Positions 18,032 through 27,323 of a stretch of DNA of 64,000 bases are shown here, one piece after another. The position numbers and the translations under genes were made by a program. The notes under the pieces were generated by a model. That model did no database searches, was not told the origin of the DNA, and worked only from the letters and a program-made list of their open reading frames with translations. Each line of letters begins with the position of its first letter. Position 1 is the first letter of the stretch. Origin of the DNA: Pseudomonas sp. ok272 (lineage in GTDB: Bacteria; Pseudomonadota; Gammaproteobacteria; Pseudomonadales; Pseudomonadaceae); contig NZ_FOCB01000006.1 of the NCBI RefSeq assembly GCF_900109995.1, positions 62,001-126,000 of the forward strand, written 5' to 3'.

Positions 18032-18640
18032 ATGTCGGGTTCGGTTCTCTATATCCATGGTTTTAACAGTGCGCCTTCGTCGAAGAAGGCCAGTCAACTG
18101 GTCGGTGTGATGCAGCGGCTGGGCCTGGGGGATGAGTTGCGGGTGCCGGCCTTGCATCATCACCCGCGTGAGGCTATTGGCCAGCTTGAGCGGGCGATTG
18201 CCGAGCTGGGTCGGCCACTGCTGGTCGGCAGCTCACTCGGCGGCTACTATGCCACTTACTTGGCCGAGCGCCACGGCCTCAAGGCCTTGCTGGTCAACCC
18301 CGCCGTCAGTCCGCATCGCCGGTTCGACGGTTACCTGGGGATGCAGAAGAACCTGTACACCGATGAAACCTGGGAGTTGACCCTCGACCACGTAGCGGCC
18401 CTGGCCGAGTTGGAAGTGCCGGCGCCCCAGGATCCGCAGCGGTATCAGGTGTGGTTGCAGACCGGCGACGAAACGCTGGACTATCGCCTCGCCCAACAGT
18501 ATTACCGAGCCTGTGCCTTGCGCATCCAGGCCGGTGGCGACCATAGCTTCCAGGGGTTTGCCGAGCAATTGCCGGCCTTGTTGAGTTTTGCCGGTATTGG
18601 CGCAGATGTGTACCAGGCGATTGATTTCACGGCACTGTGA
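18032..18640 (+). CDS. yqiA: YqiA-type esterase (alpha/beta hydrolase)
   Basis: A 202-residue hydrolase. The nucleophile elbow is GSSLGG (Ser in GxSxGG), the oxyanion segment is YIHGFNSAP, and the catalytic His is in GGDHSFQGF. E. coli YqiA hydrolyses short acyl esters in vitro; its natural substrate is unknown. The start MSGSVLYIHGF at 18032 gives the normal length. It stands 42 bases before parE, the same arrangement as in E. coli, and is probably cotranscribed. Confidence 0.92.
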   Translation: MSGSVLYIHGFNSAPSSKKASQLVGVMQRLGLGDELRVPALHHHPREAIGQLERAIAELGRPLLVGSSLGGYYATYLAERHGLKALLVNPAVSPHRRFDGYLGMQKNLYTDETWELTLDHVAALAELEVPAPQDPQRYQVWLQTGDETLDYRLAQQYYRACALRIQAGGDHSFQGFAEQLPALLSFAGIGADVYQAIDFTAL

Positions 18641-18682
18641 AGCCTTGCCCCCTATTTCATGAATGACGGACGACGAGACCCC

Positions 18683-20587
18683 ATGGCCACTCCGAGCGCT
18701 AGCTCTTATAACGCAGACGCCATCGAAGTCCTCTCGGGCCTCGACCCGGTGCGTAAGCGCCCTGGCATGTACACCGACACCAGTCGGCCGAACCACCTGG
18801 CCCAGGAAGTCATCGACAACAGTGTCGATGAAGCCTTGGCCGGGCATGCCACCTGCGTGCAGGTCATCCTCCACGCTGACCATTCCCTGGAAGTCAGCGA
18901 CGATGGTCGCGGCATGCCGGTGGATATCCACCCCGAAGAAGGTGTCTCGGGTGTCGAGCTGATCCTCACCAAGCTGCACGCCGGCGGCAAGTTCTCCAAC
19001 AAGAACTACCAGTTCTCCGGCGGTCTGCACGGGGTGGGTATTTCCGTGGTCAACGCCCTGTCGACGCAAGTGCGGGTGCGGGTCAAGCGCGACGGCAACG
19101 AATACCAGATGACCTTCGCCGACGGTTACAAGAAGACCGAGCTGGAAGTGGTCGGCACCGTGGGCAAGCGCAACACCGGCACCAGCGTGTTTTTCGCCCC
19201 GGACCCGAAGTACTTCGATTCCCCCAAATTCTCCATCAGCCGCCTCAAGCACGTGCTCAAGGCCAAGGCCGTGTTGTGCCCGGGGCTGCTGGTCAGTTTT
19301 GAAGACAAGGCCACCGGCGAGAAGGTCGAGTGGCATTACGAAGACGGCCTGCGCTCGTACCTGGTGGATGCCGTCAGTGAGTTCGAGCGCCTGCCGGATG
19401 AGCCGTTCTGCGGCAGCCTGGCCGGTAATAAAGAAGCGGTCGATTGGGCGCTGTTATGGCTGCCCGAAGGCGGCGACAGTGTCCAGGAAAGCTACGTCAA
19501 CCTGATCCCGACGGCCCAGGGCGGTACCCACGTCAACGGCCTACGCCAGGGCTTGCTCGATGGCATGCGCGAGTTCTGCGAGTTCCGCAGCCTGTTGCCG
19601 CGCGGGGTCAAGCTGGCGCCGGAAGACGTCTGGGAACGCATCGCCTTTGTGTTGTCGATGAAGATGCAGGAGCCACAATTCTCCGGCCAGACCAAGGAGC
19701 GCCTGTCGTCCCGCGAGGCGGCGGCGTTTGTCTCCGGCGTGGTCAAGGATGCGTTCAGCCTGTGGCTCAACGCCAACCCGGAAACCGGCATGCTGTTGGC
19801 CGAGTTGGCGATCAACAACGCCGGCCGTCGTCTCAAGGCCAGCAAGAAGGTCGAGCGCAAGCGCATCACGGCGGGGCCGGCACTGCCGGGCAAGCTGGCT
19901 GACTGCGCCGGGCAGGACCCGATGCGTTCCGAGCTGTTCCTGGTCGAAGGTGACTCCGCCGGTGGTTCGGCCAAGCAGGCGCGGGATAAGGAGTTCCAGG
20001 CGATCCTGCCGTTGCGCGGCAAGATCCTCAACACCTGGGAAGTGGACGGCAGCGAAGTGCTGGCCAGCCAGGAAGTGCACAACATCGCCGTGGCCATCGG
20101 TGTCGATCCAGGCTCGGCCGATATCGCCCAGCTGCGCTACGGCAAGATCTGCATCCTCGCCGACGCCGACTCCGACGGCCTGCACATCGCGACCTTGCTC
20201 TGTGCCTTGTTCGTCCAGCACTTCCGCCCGCTGGTGGATGCCGGTCACGTCTACGTGGCGATGCCGCCGCTGTACCGCATCGACCTGGGCAAGGAAATCT
20301 ACTACGCCCTCGATGAAGCCGAGCGCGATGGCATCCTCGACCGCCTGGTGGCCGAGAAGAAACGCGGCAAGCCGCAGGTCACGCGATTCAAGGGCCTGGG
20401 TGAAATGAACCCGCCGCAACTGCGTGAAACCACCATGGACCCGAACACGCGGCGCCTGGTGCAACTGACGCTGGAAGATTTTGACGCCACCTCGGAAATG
20501 ATGGACATGCTGCTGGCCAAGAAACGCGCCGGTGATCGCAAGTCGTGGCTGGAGTCCAAGGGCAACCTGGCCGAGGTCCTGGCCTGA
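18683..20587 (+). CDS. parE: DNA topoisomerase IV subunit B ParE
   Basis: A 634-residue ATPase subunit of topoisomerase IV, which separates linked daughter chromosomes. The N-terminal GHKL fold has EVIDNSVDEAL, DDGRGMPVD and GGLHGVGISVVNALS. The TOPRIM domain carries LVEGDSAGGSAKQARD and the metal-binding DADSDG. The ATG at 18683 (MATPSASSYN) follows ACGAGACCCC; the earlier in-frame ATG at 18659 is less likely. The stop overlaps the start of the next gene by one base (TGATG). Confidence 0.98.
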   Translation: MATPSASSYNADAIEVLSGLDPVRKRPGMYTDTSRPNHLAQEVIDNSVDEALAGHATCVQVILHADHSLEVSDDGRGMPVDIHPEEGVSGVELILTKLHAGGKFSNKNYQFSGGLHGVGISVVNALSTQVRVRVKRDGNEYQMTFADGYKKTELEVVGTVGKRNTGTSVFFAPDPKYFDSPKFSISRLKHVLKAKAVLCPGLLVSFEDKATGEKVEWHYEDGLRSYLVDAVSEFERLPDEPFCGSLAGNKEAVDWALLWLPEGGDSVQESYVNLIPTAQGGTHVNGLRQGLLDGMREFCEFRSLLPRGVKLAPEDVWERIAFVLSMKMQEPQFSGQTKERLSSREAAAFVSGVVKDAFSLWLNANPETGMLLAELAINNAGRRLKASKKVERKRITAGPALPGKLADCAGQDPMRSELFLVEGDSAGGSAKQARDKEFQAILPLRGKILNTWEVDGSEVLASQEVHNIAVAIGVDPGSADIAQLRYGKICILADADSDGLHIATLLCALFVQHFRPLVDAGHVYVAMPPLYRIDLGKEIYYALDEAERDGILDRLVAEKKRGKPQVTRFKGLGEMNPPQLRETTMDPNTRRLVQLTLEDFDATSEMMDMLLAKKRAGDRKSWLESKGNLAEVLA

Positions 20588-21570
20588 TGCACAAAGGGTG
20601 GGTCCTGGCAGGGATGCTCCTGGCAAGTTCGGCGCTCGCCCAGGCGGCGCCGCAGTTGGCCTTGGTGTCCGAGCACGCCGTGGAGGGCATGCGCGGCGGC
20701 AATCTGTCGGGGTTGGCGCTGTGTGGCGGGGAGTTGTGGACGGTCTCTGACCGCGACGACGACCGCCTCTATCGCCTGGATACCCGCGAGAACGTCTGGC
20801 TGGCCGAAACCGTGCGCATCGAGGTGCCGCAGGTGCCTGACAGCGGCCTGCCCTGGAGCATGAATTCGCGCACCTGGGCGGCGTCGTTCGTGCGCGGTGG
20901 CGACCTGGATTTTGAAGGCATCACCTGCGATCAGGCCGGTAACCGCTACGTCGTCAGCGAAGCGCACGCGGCGGTGCTGAAAGTGCCGCCGAGCGGCCCC
21001 GCGACGTGGCTGAAGATCACGCCGTCGCTGGTCCGTGAAGCGCGCGCCAGCGGTATGTTGCTGCGTTTCAACGCTTTGTTCGAAGGCATCGCCGTCGACC
21101 CCGAAGGCAATCGCCTGTGGCTGGCGGCCGAGCGTCAACGGCGCGGTGTGCTGTCGATCACGCGCACGCCGTCGGGGTGGGCGTGCGACGGTCCTTGCGT
21201 GCTGTTGAGCGAAGCGGGCACGCAGAAGCAGCCGCCACAGTTTCCCGGCGCCAAGTCGGTCTCCCGCGACTTTGCCGACCTGGCGTGGTTCGAGGGCAAG
21301 CTGTTCACCCTGGAACGCAACGCCTACGAAATCTGCCGCCGCGATGCACAGAGCGCCCAGGTCGAGCAGTGCTGGTCGTTCGCCGAGCAAGCCTTGCAGC
21401 CCCAGCGCCGTTATCCACAGGCCTTCGGCTTGACCGAGGCGATGGTGATCGACCAGGACGGTGCCTGGCTTGGCGTCGATAACAACAACGGCGCTCGCGC
21501 CGATGGCGAGACCCGCTCGATTGTCTGGCGCTTCGCCGCGCCGGCCGGTGGCTGGAGTGCCCAGCCATGA
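20587..21570 (+). CDS. Exported esterase-like/phytase-like protein
   Basis: A 327-residue protein with a signal peptide (MHKGWVLAGMLLASSALAQA). The mature part fits the family called esterase-like activity of phytase, a predicted beta-propeller (DFEGITCDQAGNRYVVSEAH; FEGIAVDPEGNRLWLAAERQ). No proven catalytic residue is apparent; the substrate is unknown, perhaps a periplasmic phosphate ester. It starts inside the parE stop codon and overlaps the next gene by 4 bases, so it is translated in the parE-parC unit. Confidence 0.85.
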   Translation: MHKGWVLAGMLLASSALAQAAPQLALVSEHAVEGMRGGNLSGLALCGGELWTVSDRDDDRLYRLDTRENVWLAETVRIEVPQVPDSGLPWSMNSRTWAASFVRGGDLDFEGITCDQAGNRYVVSEAHAAVLKVPPSGPATWLKITPSLVREARASGMLLRFNALFEGIAVDPEGNRLWLAAERQRRGVLSITRTPSGWACDGPCVLLSEAGTQKQPPQFPGAKSVSRDFADLAWFEGKLFTLERNAYEICRRDAQSAQVEQCWSFAEQALQPQRRYPQAFGLTEAMVIDQDGAWLGVDNNNGARADGETRSIVWRFAAPAGGWSAQP

Positions 21571-22088
21571 GCCAGCAGGCCCCGGGGCGGCGCGCGGGTC
21601 GCGTGATGCTGATCTTGGCCTGGTGCGCCGGGTTGTTCCTGGCGACCCGTTTTTTCGGAGCCTGGGAGCAACATCAAGCGAACCCCAACACCCACGTCAG
21701 TTCGCAACAGGGTGAGGGGTTTATCGAAGTGAAGCTGGCGATCAATGGCCAGGGGCATTTTGTCGCCGATGGCCAGATCAACGGCCAGACGGTGAGTTTC
21801 ATGCTCGATACCGGGGCGACGGATGTGTCGATCCCGGCCGGCCTGGCCCAGCGCCTGAACCTGGAGCCAGGCGCACCGGTGACCCTGAGCACGGCCAATG
21901 GCCGCAGCCAGGGTTATCGCACGCGCCTGGATCAACTGAAGTTGGGCGACATTGTCTTGCACGACGTGCGCGCCCTGGTGGCACCCGGGCTTGGCGGCGA
22001 ACAAGTGCTGCTGGGCATGAGCGCCCTTAAGAAACTTGAATTTACCCAGCGCGGCGGCACCATGCTGCTGCGCCAGACAACGAACTGA
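21567..22088 (+). CDS. Membrane-anchored retropepsin-like aspartic protease
   Basis: A 173-residue protein. One N-terminal membrane anchor ([18 protein letters not shown]) is followed by a clan AA aspartic protease domain with active site [13 protein letters not shown], a single D-T-G as expected for a protein that works as a dimer. The second signature [12 protein letters not shown] is also present. This matches the bacterial TIGR02281 group of retropepsin-like proteins. The domain would face the periplasm. It overlaps the phytase-like gene by 4 bases and ends 10 bases before parC. Confidence 0.88.
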   Translation: MSQQAPGRRAGRVMLILAWCAGLFLATRFFGAWEQHQANPNTHVSSQQGEGFIEVKLAINGQGHFVADGQINGQTVSFMLDTGATDVSIPAGLAQRLNLEPGAPVTLSTANGRSQGYRTRLDQLKLGDIVLHDVRALVAPGLGGEQVLLGMSALKKLEFTQRGGTMLLRQTTN

Positions 22089-22098
22089 TGAGGCCCGC

Positions 22099-24363
22099 AT
22101 GAGCGACTCCCTGGAACTCAGCCTGGACGGCGTAGAACGCCGCTCACTGGCCGACTTCACTGAAAATGCCTACCTCAACTACTCCATGTACGTGATCATG
22201 GACCGGGCCTTGCCGCATATTGGCGACGGCCTCAAGCCCGTACAGCGGCGGATTATCTACGCCATGAGCGAGTTGGGGCTGGACGCTGACTCCAAGCACA
22301 AGAAATCGGCGCGTACCGTCGGTGACGTGCTCGGTAAGTTCCACCCCCACGGTGACTCGGCCTGCTACGAAGCCATGGTGCTGATGGCCCAGCCGTTCAG
22401 CTATCGCTACACGCTGGTGGACGGCCAGGGTAACTGGGGTGCGCCGGACGATCCGAAGTCCTTCGCCGCCATGCGCTACACCGAGGCGCGTCTGTCCCGT
22501 TACTCCGAAGTGTTGCTCAGCGAGCTGGGCCAGGGCACGGCGGACTGGGGCCCGAACTTCGATGGCACCCTCGACGAGCCGCTGGTGTTGCCGGCGCGCC
22601 TGCCGAACATCCTGCTCAACGGCACCACTGGCATCGCCGTGGGCATGGCCACCGACGTGCCGCCGCACAACCTGCGCGAAGTCGCGGCGGCGTGCGTGCG
22701 CCTGCTGGATGAACCCAAGGCCACGGTCCAGGAGTTGTGCGAGCACATCCAGGGCCCGGACTACCCGACCGAGGCGGAGATCATCACCCCGCGCGCGGAC
22801 CTGCTGAAGATCTACGAAACCGGCCGTGGCTCGGTGCGTATGCGCGCCGTGTACCACATCGAGGACGGCGACATTATCGTCACCGCGTTGCCGCACCAGG
22901 TGTCTGGCGCCAAGGTGCTGGAACAGATCGCGGCGATGATGCAGGCCAAACCGTCCAAGGCACCGCAAGTGGCGGACCTGCGCGACGAGTCGGACCACGA
23001 GAATCCATGCCGCATCGTGATCATCCCGGTCAACAGCCGGATCGACCACGACGCGCTGATGCAGCACCTGTTCGCCAGCACCGAGCTGGAGTCGAGCTAC
23101 CGGGTCAACATCAACATCATTGGCCTGGATGGCAAGCCGCAGCTCAAGAACCTGCGCGCGTTGCTGGTGGAGTGGCTGGAGTTCCGCGTGCGCACCGTGC
23201 GCCGGCGCCTGCAGTTCCGCCTGGACAAGGTCGAGCGTCGCCTGCACCTGTTGGACGGCTTGTTGATCGCCTACCTCAACCTGGACGAAGTGATCCACAT
23301 CATCCGCACCGAGGAGCATCCCAAGGCCAAGCTGATCGAGCGTTTTGCCCTGAGCGAGATCCAGGCCGACTACATCCTCGACACCCGCTTGCGCCAGTTG
23401 GCGCGCCTGGAAGAGATGAAGTTGCGCGACGAGCAGGACGAACTGCTCAAGGAACAAGCCAAGCTGCAAGCCCTGTTGGGCAGCGAAGCCAAGCTCAAGA
23501 AGCTGGTGCGCACCGAGCTGATCAAGGATGCCGAAACCTATGGCGACGATCGCCGCTCGCCGATCGTCGAGCGCGCCGAAGCCAAGGCGCTGACCGAGCA
23601 CGACTTGCTGCCGAATGAAAAAGTGACCGTCGTGCTGTCGGAAAAGGGCTGGGTACGCTCGGCCAAGGGGCACGAGATCGACGCCACCGGGCTTTCCTAT
23701 AAGGCCGGGGATGGCTTCAAGACGGCGGCGGCGGGGCGCTCCAACCAGTTCGCGGTGTTTATCGACTCCACCGGTCGCAGTTACTCGGTACCGGCGCACA
23801 CCTTGCCGTCGGCCCGTGGCCAGGGCGAGCCATTGACCGGCCGCCTGACGCCGCCACCGGGGGCGACCTTCGAGTGTGTGCTGATGCCCGAGGACGACAG
23901 CTTGTACGTCATCGCCTCCGACGCCGGCTACGGTTTTGTGGTCAAGGGTGAAGACCTGCAAGCCAAGAACAAGGCGGGCAAGGCGTTGTTGAGCCTGCCG
24001 AACAACGCCAAGGTGATGCTGCCGCGTCCGGTGGCCGACCGCGAGGAGAACTGGCTGGCTTCGGTGACCACCGAAGGTCGCCTGCTGATCTTCAAGATCA
24101 GCGACCTGCCGCAACTGGGCAAGGGCAAGGGCAACAAGATCATCGGTATCCCCGGCGAACGCGTGGCGGCTCGCGAGGAGTACGTCACCGACATCGCGGT
24201 ACTGCCCGAAGGCGCGACCCTGGTGTTGCAGGCCGGCAAGCGCACGCTGTCGCTCAAGGCCGACGACCTGGAGCACTACAAGGGCGAGCGTGGACGTCGC
24301 GGCAACAAGTTGCCGCGAGGCTTCCAGCGGGTCGATGCGTTGTTGGTAGAAACTCCCAATTAA
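22099..24363 (+). CDS. parC: DNA topoisomerase IV subunit A ParC
   Basis: A 754-residue DNA-breaking subunit of topoisomerase IV, partner of ParE. The active-site Tyr is Tyr127 in [11 protein letters not shown]. The quinolone-determining region is [15 protein letters not shown], with Ser87 and Glu91, the susceptible-type residues. The C-terminal part has the beta-pinwheel repeats that wrap DNA. The ATG at 22099 ([11 protein letters not shown]) is the usual start. A hairpin (24374-24410) follows. Confidence 0.98.
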   Translation: MSDSLELSLDGVERRSLADFTENAYLNYSMYVIMDRALPHIGDGLKPVQRRIIYAMSELGLDADSKHKKSARTVGDVLGKFHPHGDSACYEAMVLMAQPFSYRYTLVDGQGNWGAPDDPKSFAAMRYTEARLSRYSEVLLSELGQGTADWGPNFDGTLDEPLVLPARLPNILLNGTTGIAVGMATDVPPHNLREVAAACVRLLDEPKATVQELCEHIQGPDYPTEAEIITPRADLLKIYETGRGSVRMRAVYHIEDGDIIVTALPHQVSGAKVLEQIAAMMQAKPSKAPQVADLRDESDHENPCRIVIIPVNSRIDHDALMQHLFASTELESSYRVNINIIGLDGKPQLKNLRALLVEWLEFRVRTVRRRLQFRLDKVERRLHLLDGLLIAYLNLDEVIHIIRTEEHPKAKLIERFALSEIQADYILDTRLRQLARLEEMKLRDEQDELLKEQAKLQALLGSEAKLKKLVRTELIKDAETYGDDRRSPIVERAEAKALTEHDLLPNEKVTVVLSEKGWVRSAKGHEIDATGLSYKAGDGFKTAAAGRSNQFAVFIDSTGRSYSVPAHTLPSARGQGEPLTGRLTPPPGATFECVLMPEDDSLYVIASDAGYGFVVKGEDLQAKNKAGKALLSLPNNAKVMLPRPVADREENWLASVTTEGRLLIFKISDLPQLGKGKGNKIIGIPGERVAAREEYVTDIAVLPEGATLVLQAGKRTLSLKADDLEHYKGERGRRGNKLPRGFQRVDALLVETPN

Positions 24364-24373
24364 GCGGCCGTAG

Positions 24374-24410
24374 AGCGCCCGATCTGCGATTTAACCAGTA
24401 GATCGGCGCT
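24374..24410 (+). terminator. Hairpin after parC
   Basis: AGCGCC(C)GATCT pairs with AGATCGGCGCT across a 14-base loop, followed by only TTTCGC. It is a plausible weak terminator for the yqiA-parE-parC unit. Confidence 0.5.
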
Positions 24411-24541
24411 TTCGCGCTGGAGTCGTACCGCATATTCACGGATGATATGGCCGTTCAAGCGCCGGCATGGTCGGGCGTTCTTCATATTTATTGAGTATTT
24501 TCACTGTGGCAGACCCTGCTGGTCGCCACCTGGATGGGATG

Positions 24542-25255
24542 ATGACTGTTCTGCGCCTTCCTCTAATTTTGTTGCTCGCGGGCCTGCTTGGCCTGGCGGG
24601 TTGCAGCGTGCACCAGCCGGTGTCGCTGTATCAGTTGGACAGCGGTAACCCGGCTCAGCCTGCACAAGGCGCGGGCATGGCGGTGGTGTTGGGGCCGGTA
24701 TCGATTGCCGATTACCTGCAACGCGAAACCCTGCTGCAACGCCAGCCCGATGGCAGCCTGCAAGCCGCGACCGATGGCCGCTGGGCCGGCAGCTTGTCGT
24801 CGGACATCAATCAGTTGCTGTTGCGCCAGGTCGCGGGTCACCTGGACAGCCAGCGCGTGGTACTGGCCCCGGCAACCGCGGGGTTCACCCCGGATGTGCA
24901 GGTGCTGCTGTCGATCACTCGCCTGGACTCGGGCGAGACGCAGCCGGCGGTCCTCGATGCCCAGTGGCGCCTGATTGACCGTCGCGGCCAGGTGCGGGAC
25001 AACCGCATCATTCACCTGCAAGCGCCGCATGCCGGGAGCACGGCGGCGCAGGTCCAGGCCCAGGGTGCGTTGTTGCAGCAACTGGCCGAGCAGTTGGCGG
25101 TGGCGCTCAAGCCGCTGGCCAACCAGCCGCCGATTGTCGAGGCACCACGCAAGACCGCGCCGGCCAAGCCGGCGGCGCGCACTGAGCAGGATCAACAGCC
25201 CAAGATCCCGATGGCGGCGCCGATTCGTACCGATATGGAAGTGTTTCGCTTCTAA
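24542..25255 (+). CDS. PqiC-type lipoprotein (ABC transport auxiliary)
   Basis: A 237-residue lipoprotein. The signal is MTVLRLPLILLLAGLLGLAG before the lipidated Cys in AGCSVHQP. The mature protein has the pattern of the ABC-type transport auxiliary lipoprotein family (DUF330/PqiC): YQLDSGNP, VVLGPVSIADYLQR, and a segment with WAGSLSSDINQLLLRQ. Such lipoproteins help MCE-type phospholipid transporters between membranes. No MCE or permease gene lies nearby, so the partner is elsewhere or absent. Two adjacent ATGs (24539, 24542) are possible starts. A terminator follows. Confidence 0.85.
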   Translation: MTVLRLPLILLLAGLLGLAGCSVHQPVSLYQLDSGNPAQPAQGAGMAVVLGPVSIADYLQRETLLQRQPDGSLQAATDGRWAGSLSSDINQLLLRQVAGHLDSQRVVLAPATAGFTPDVQVLLSITRLDSGETQPAVLDAQWRLIDRRGQVRDNRIIHLQAPHAGSTAAQVQAQGALLQQLAEQLAVALKPLANQPPIVEAPRKTAPAKPAARTEQDQQPKIPMAAPIRTDMEVFRF

Positions 25256-25272
25256 TCCGCGATGACGTCACC

Positions 25273-25297
25273 CAAAGCCCGCCTTGTGCGGGCTTTG
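25273..25297 (+). terminator. Terminator after the PqiC-type gene
   Basis: CAAAGCCCGC pairs with GCGGGCTTTG over the short loop CTTGT, 17 bases after the stop codon. Confidence 0.7.
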
Positions 25298-25340
25298 TTG
25301 TGCCTGCGGGGGCTGGATCGCTATGGCCTGGGCGGGCCTC

Positions 25341-25575
25341 TTCGCGGGCAAGCCCGCCCTGGTCCACGGCGAACACACACACACACACACATCCGGGGAG
25401 CAGCTCAATTCCTTGTAGGAGCGAGGCTTGCCCGCGAACCGGCCAGTCCATCCAACATCAATGTCGTCAGGTTTACCGCCTTCGCGGGCAAGCCTCGCTC
25501 CTACAAGAAATCCGGGCCTGACACGGGATGGGTGTTCATCGTGGACCAGGGTGGGCGCGGGCTTGCCCGCGAAGA
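25341..25575. repeat. Cluster of four REP elements of the TTGCCCGCGAA class
   Basis: Copies are at 25341-25358, 25412-25438, 25480-25506 and 25551-25575. The middle two form an inverted pair (TAGGAGCGAGGCTTGCCCGC and its complement), with the palindrome-like CAACATCAATGTCG between them. They are of a different class from the TTGCTCGCGAA pairs elsewhere in the window. Confidence 0.75.
25373..25390. repeat. (AC)9 dinucleotide repeat
   Basis: Nine AC units stand between two REP elements in the gap after the PqiC-type gene. Its intergenic place makes length variation harmless to coding. Confidence 0.9.
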
Positions 25576-25591
25576 GACCAGCACAGGCAAC

Positions 25592-25627
25592 AAAAAACCC
25601 GCTGACGAGTGATCGTCAGCGGGCTTT
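25592..25627 (-). terminator. Bidirectional terminator
   Basis: CCCGCTGACG and CGTCAGCGGG form a perfect 10-bp stem flanked by A6 on one side and T4 on the other. It serves mainly the minus-strand membrane protein gene that ends at 25645. Confidence 0.8.
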
Positions 25628-25644
25628 TGCTTGCCAGGTGGGGC

Positions 25645-27189
25645 TCAGCTCTTGGCGCGGGTCTCGTGCATGCGGGCCAGTTGGCGCTCCAGCATCGAAG
25701 GGTAAGGCTCCATCAGACGCTCGACACAGCACGCGCCCTCGGGGCTGGCGATGGGGCGGATGCGCGCGCGTTGGCGGATCAGGACGTCGTCGCTGATCTT
25801 GCGCTCAACCAGCAGCAGGTTGCGGCTGTGCTGGGACAGGGCAAGCGCGTCCTGGGCCGGTTCGGCCAGCAGCAGGTCGATCTGGCTCAGGCCGAACAGG
25901 TCGTCGCCCAAGGTCAGGCCCAACTGCAATTGCAGGGTGATGCCGCTGTCGGCCACTTCGATCTGCAACTGATGGCCCAGGGCGCGCAGCAACTCGCCGC
26001 AGCAAATGGCGTTGGTCAGGTAATCCTCACCGCTGTCTTCACTGTGGAACAGCATCAGCGTGCTGCCGTCGTTGAGGGTGTGCAACTCGCTTTCATACAG
26101 CGAGGCGGCCTGGTCCAGGCAGTCGCGATAACGGTCCAGCAGCTCGGTCAGGCGGGCGCGGGGCAGGCGGCGCAGTTGGTCCTGGGCACCCAGTTGCACG
26201 GCCAATACCGCGCTGTGCTGCGGCTGGTCCGGGACTGCGGGCTTGGCTTGCGGCTTGACGACGGCAACGCTGGTGTCGCTGTCGCGCAGGTCGGCAAACG
26301 GGTCTTCCTCGTCGTCTGTCTCGTCTTCTTCGGCGCTCACCCGGTGACGGGGCGCAGCCTTGAGGCTGGCGATCGGCGCGCTCTCGTCGAAGCTCGGGTC
26401 GCGCAGGCTGCGCATCTCGAAGGTGGGCTCGGTGTCTTCGTCGTCGTAGTCGTCGACGTCGGGTTCCGCCGCAGGCGCAGGCTCGGGCTCGATGCGTTCC
26501 GGGGCGAAGCTGGTGTGCAACTGGCGGGCCAGGTCACCGATTTCGTCCTGGCGGTCCGTGGCCGGGGTGTTTTCGTCGATGTCGCGCAGCCACACCCGCA
26601 GTTGCAGCAAGGGGGTGGATATATGCCGCCCCAGGCGCAAGCTCAGGGCCAGGGACAAGGCCAGCAGGATGGCGCTGAGGATGCCCATGCTTTGCAGGCT
26701 GATGGTCATCGGCTGCTGGAACTGTTCCATGTCCAGGCTGATGCGCAGTTGGCCGGCGGTCACGTCCTGGAAGGTGATCTTGCTCTCGTACATGCCCGCG
26801 GCTTCACTCAGCAGGCTGTGCTTGGGGCGCTGCCCGGACTCGGCGAGGATCCGGTTGTCCACGCTATAGATCGCCGCGTGGGCCACCAGCGGGTTCTTGG
26901 TCAGGTTGTTGAGCAGCACGTTGAGGCTGAGGATGTCGTTGGACACCAACAGCTCCGTGGCGGAGGTCGCCGTCTGGGTCGTGAGGCTCTGACCGAGGGC
27001 GTCGGCCTGTTCGTGCATGGCCTGTTTGAACTGCAGGCCCATCACGCAGGCGTAGATCACCAGGGCCAGTGCGACCAGGATCACGTTATGGCTGGCGATG
27101 CGCAATGCAATCGGTACACGGCGATGGCGCAGTGCCCGGAAGATCAGCAGGAAGAAGTTATCGGTTTTGACTGGCGTAGGCCGGTTCAC
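25645..27189 (-). CDS. AhpA/YtjB family membrane protein with HAMP region
   Basis: A 514-residue inner-membrane protein, homologous in its N-terminal half to YtjB/Smp, which also lies beside serB in E. coli. Helix 1 (about residues 35-52), a periplasmic loop and helix 2 (about 168-187) are followed by a HAMP-like linker. A very acidic stretch (about 234-310, with DVDDYDDEDTE) then joins to a C-terminal domain (about 320-480) that looks like a degenerate nucleotide-cyclase or GAF-like fold. A TATACT -10-like box is at 27225-27230 (minus). The role is unknown. Confidence 0.8.
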   Translation of the reverse strand: MNRPTPVKTDNFFLLIFRALRHRRVPIALRIASHNVILVALALVIYACVMGLQFKQAMHEQADALGQSLTTQTATSATELLVSNDILSLNVLLNNLTKNPLVAHAAIYSVDNRILAESGQRPKHSLLSEAAGMYESKITFQDVTAGQLRISLDMEQFQQPMTISLQSMGILSAILLALSLALSLRLGRHISTPLLQLRVWLRDIDENTPATDRQDEIGDLARQLHTSFAPERIEPEPAPAAEPDVDDYDDEDTEPTFEMRSLRDPSFDESAPIASLKAAPRHRVSAEEDETDDEEDPFADLRDSDTSVAVVKPQAKPAVPDQPQHSAVLAVQLGAQDQLRRLPRARLTELLDRYRDCLDQAASLYESELHTLNDGSTLMLFHSEDSGEDYLTNAICCGELLRALGHQLQIEVADSGITLQLQLGLTLGDDLFGLSQIDLLLAEPAQDALALSQHSRNLLLVERKISDDVLIRQRARIRPIASPEGACCVERLMEPYPSMLERQLARMHETRAKS

Positions 27190-27224
27190 TGAGCGCGGCT
27201 CTTTTGTCCGTTAAGTTGAGGCGC

Positions 27225-27293
27225 AGTATAGCGATAGCCCCCAGACCGGCAAAGCGCTCGCTGTGCCCGATGGTCACTGAAAGTGGGTAGAAT
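27225..27293. promoter_or_regulatory. Divergent promoter region of the AhpA-type gene and serB
   Basis: A TATACT hexamer on the minus strand (27225-27230) and a TAGAAT hexamer on the plus strand (27288-27293) are good -10 candidates for the two diverging genes. The -35 boxes are weak. Confidence 0.4.
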
Positions 27294-27323
27294 GCGGTTT
27301 TTTTCCACTTGCGGGGGTGCGCC

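Noticed and set aside
22144..24276. Long open frame of about 710 codons on the minus strand across parC
   Set aside because: It is the antisense mirror of a GC-rich conserved gene; its translation is His/Gln/Val/Leu-rich with no family motif, and parC is certain.
25609..27192. Plus-strand frame of 527 codons opposite the AhpA/YtjB-type gene
   Set aside because: It begins inside the terminator and gives a Gln/Val/Leu-rich low-complexity product; the minus gene has helices and a HAMP-like region.
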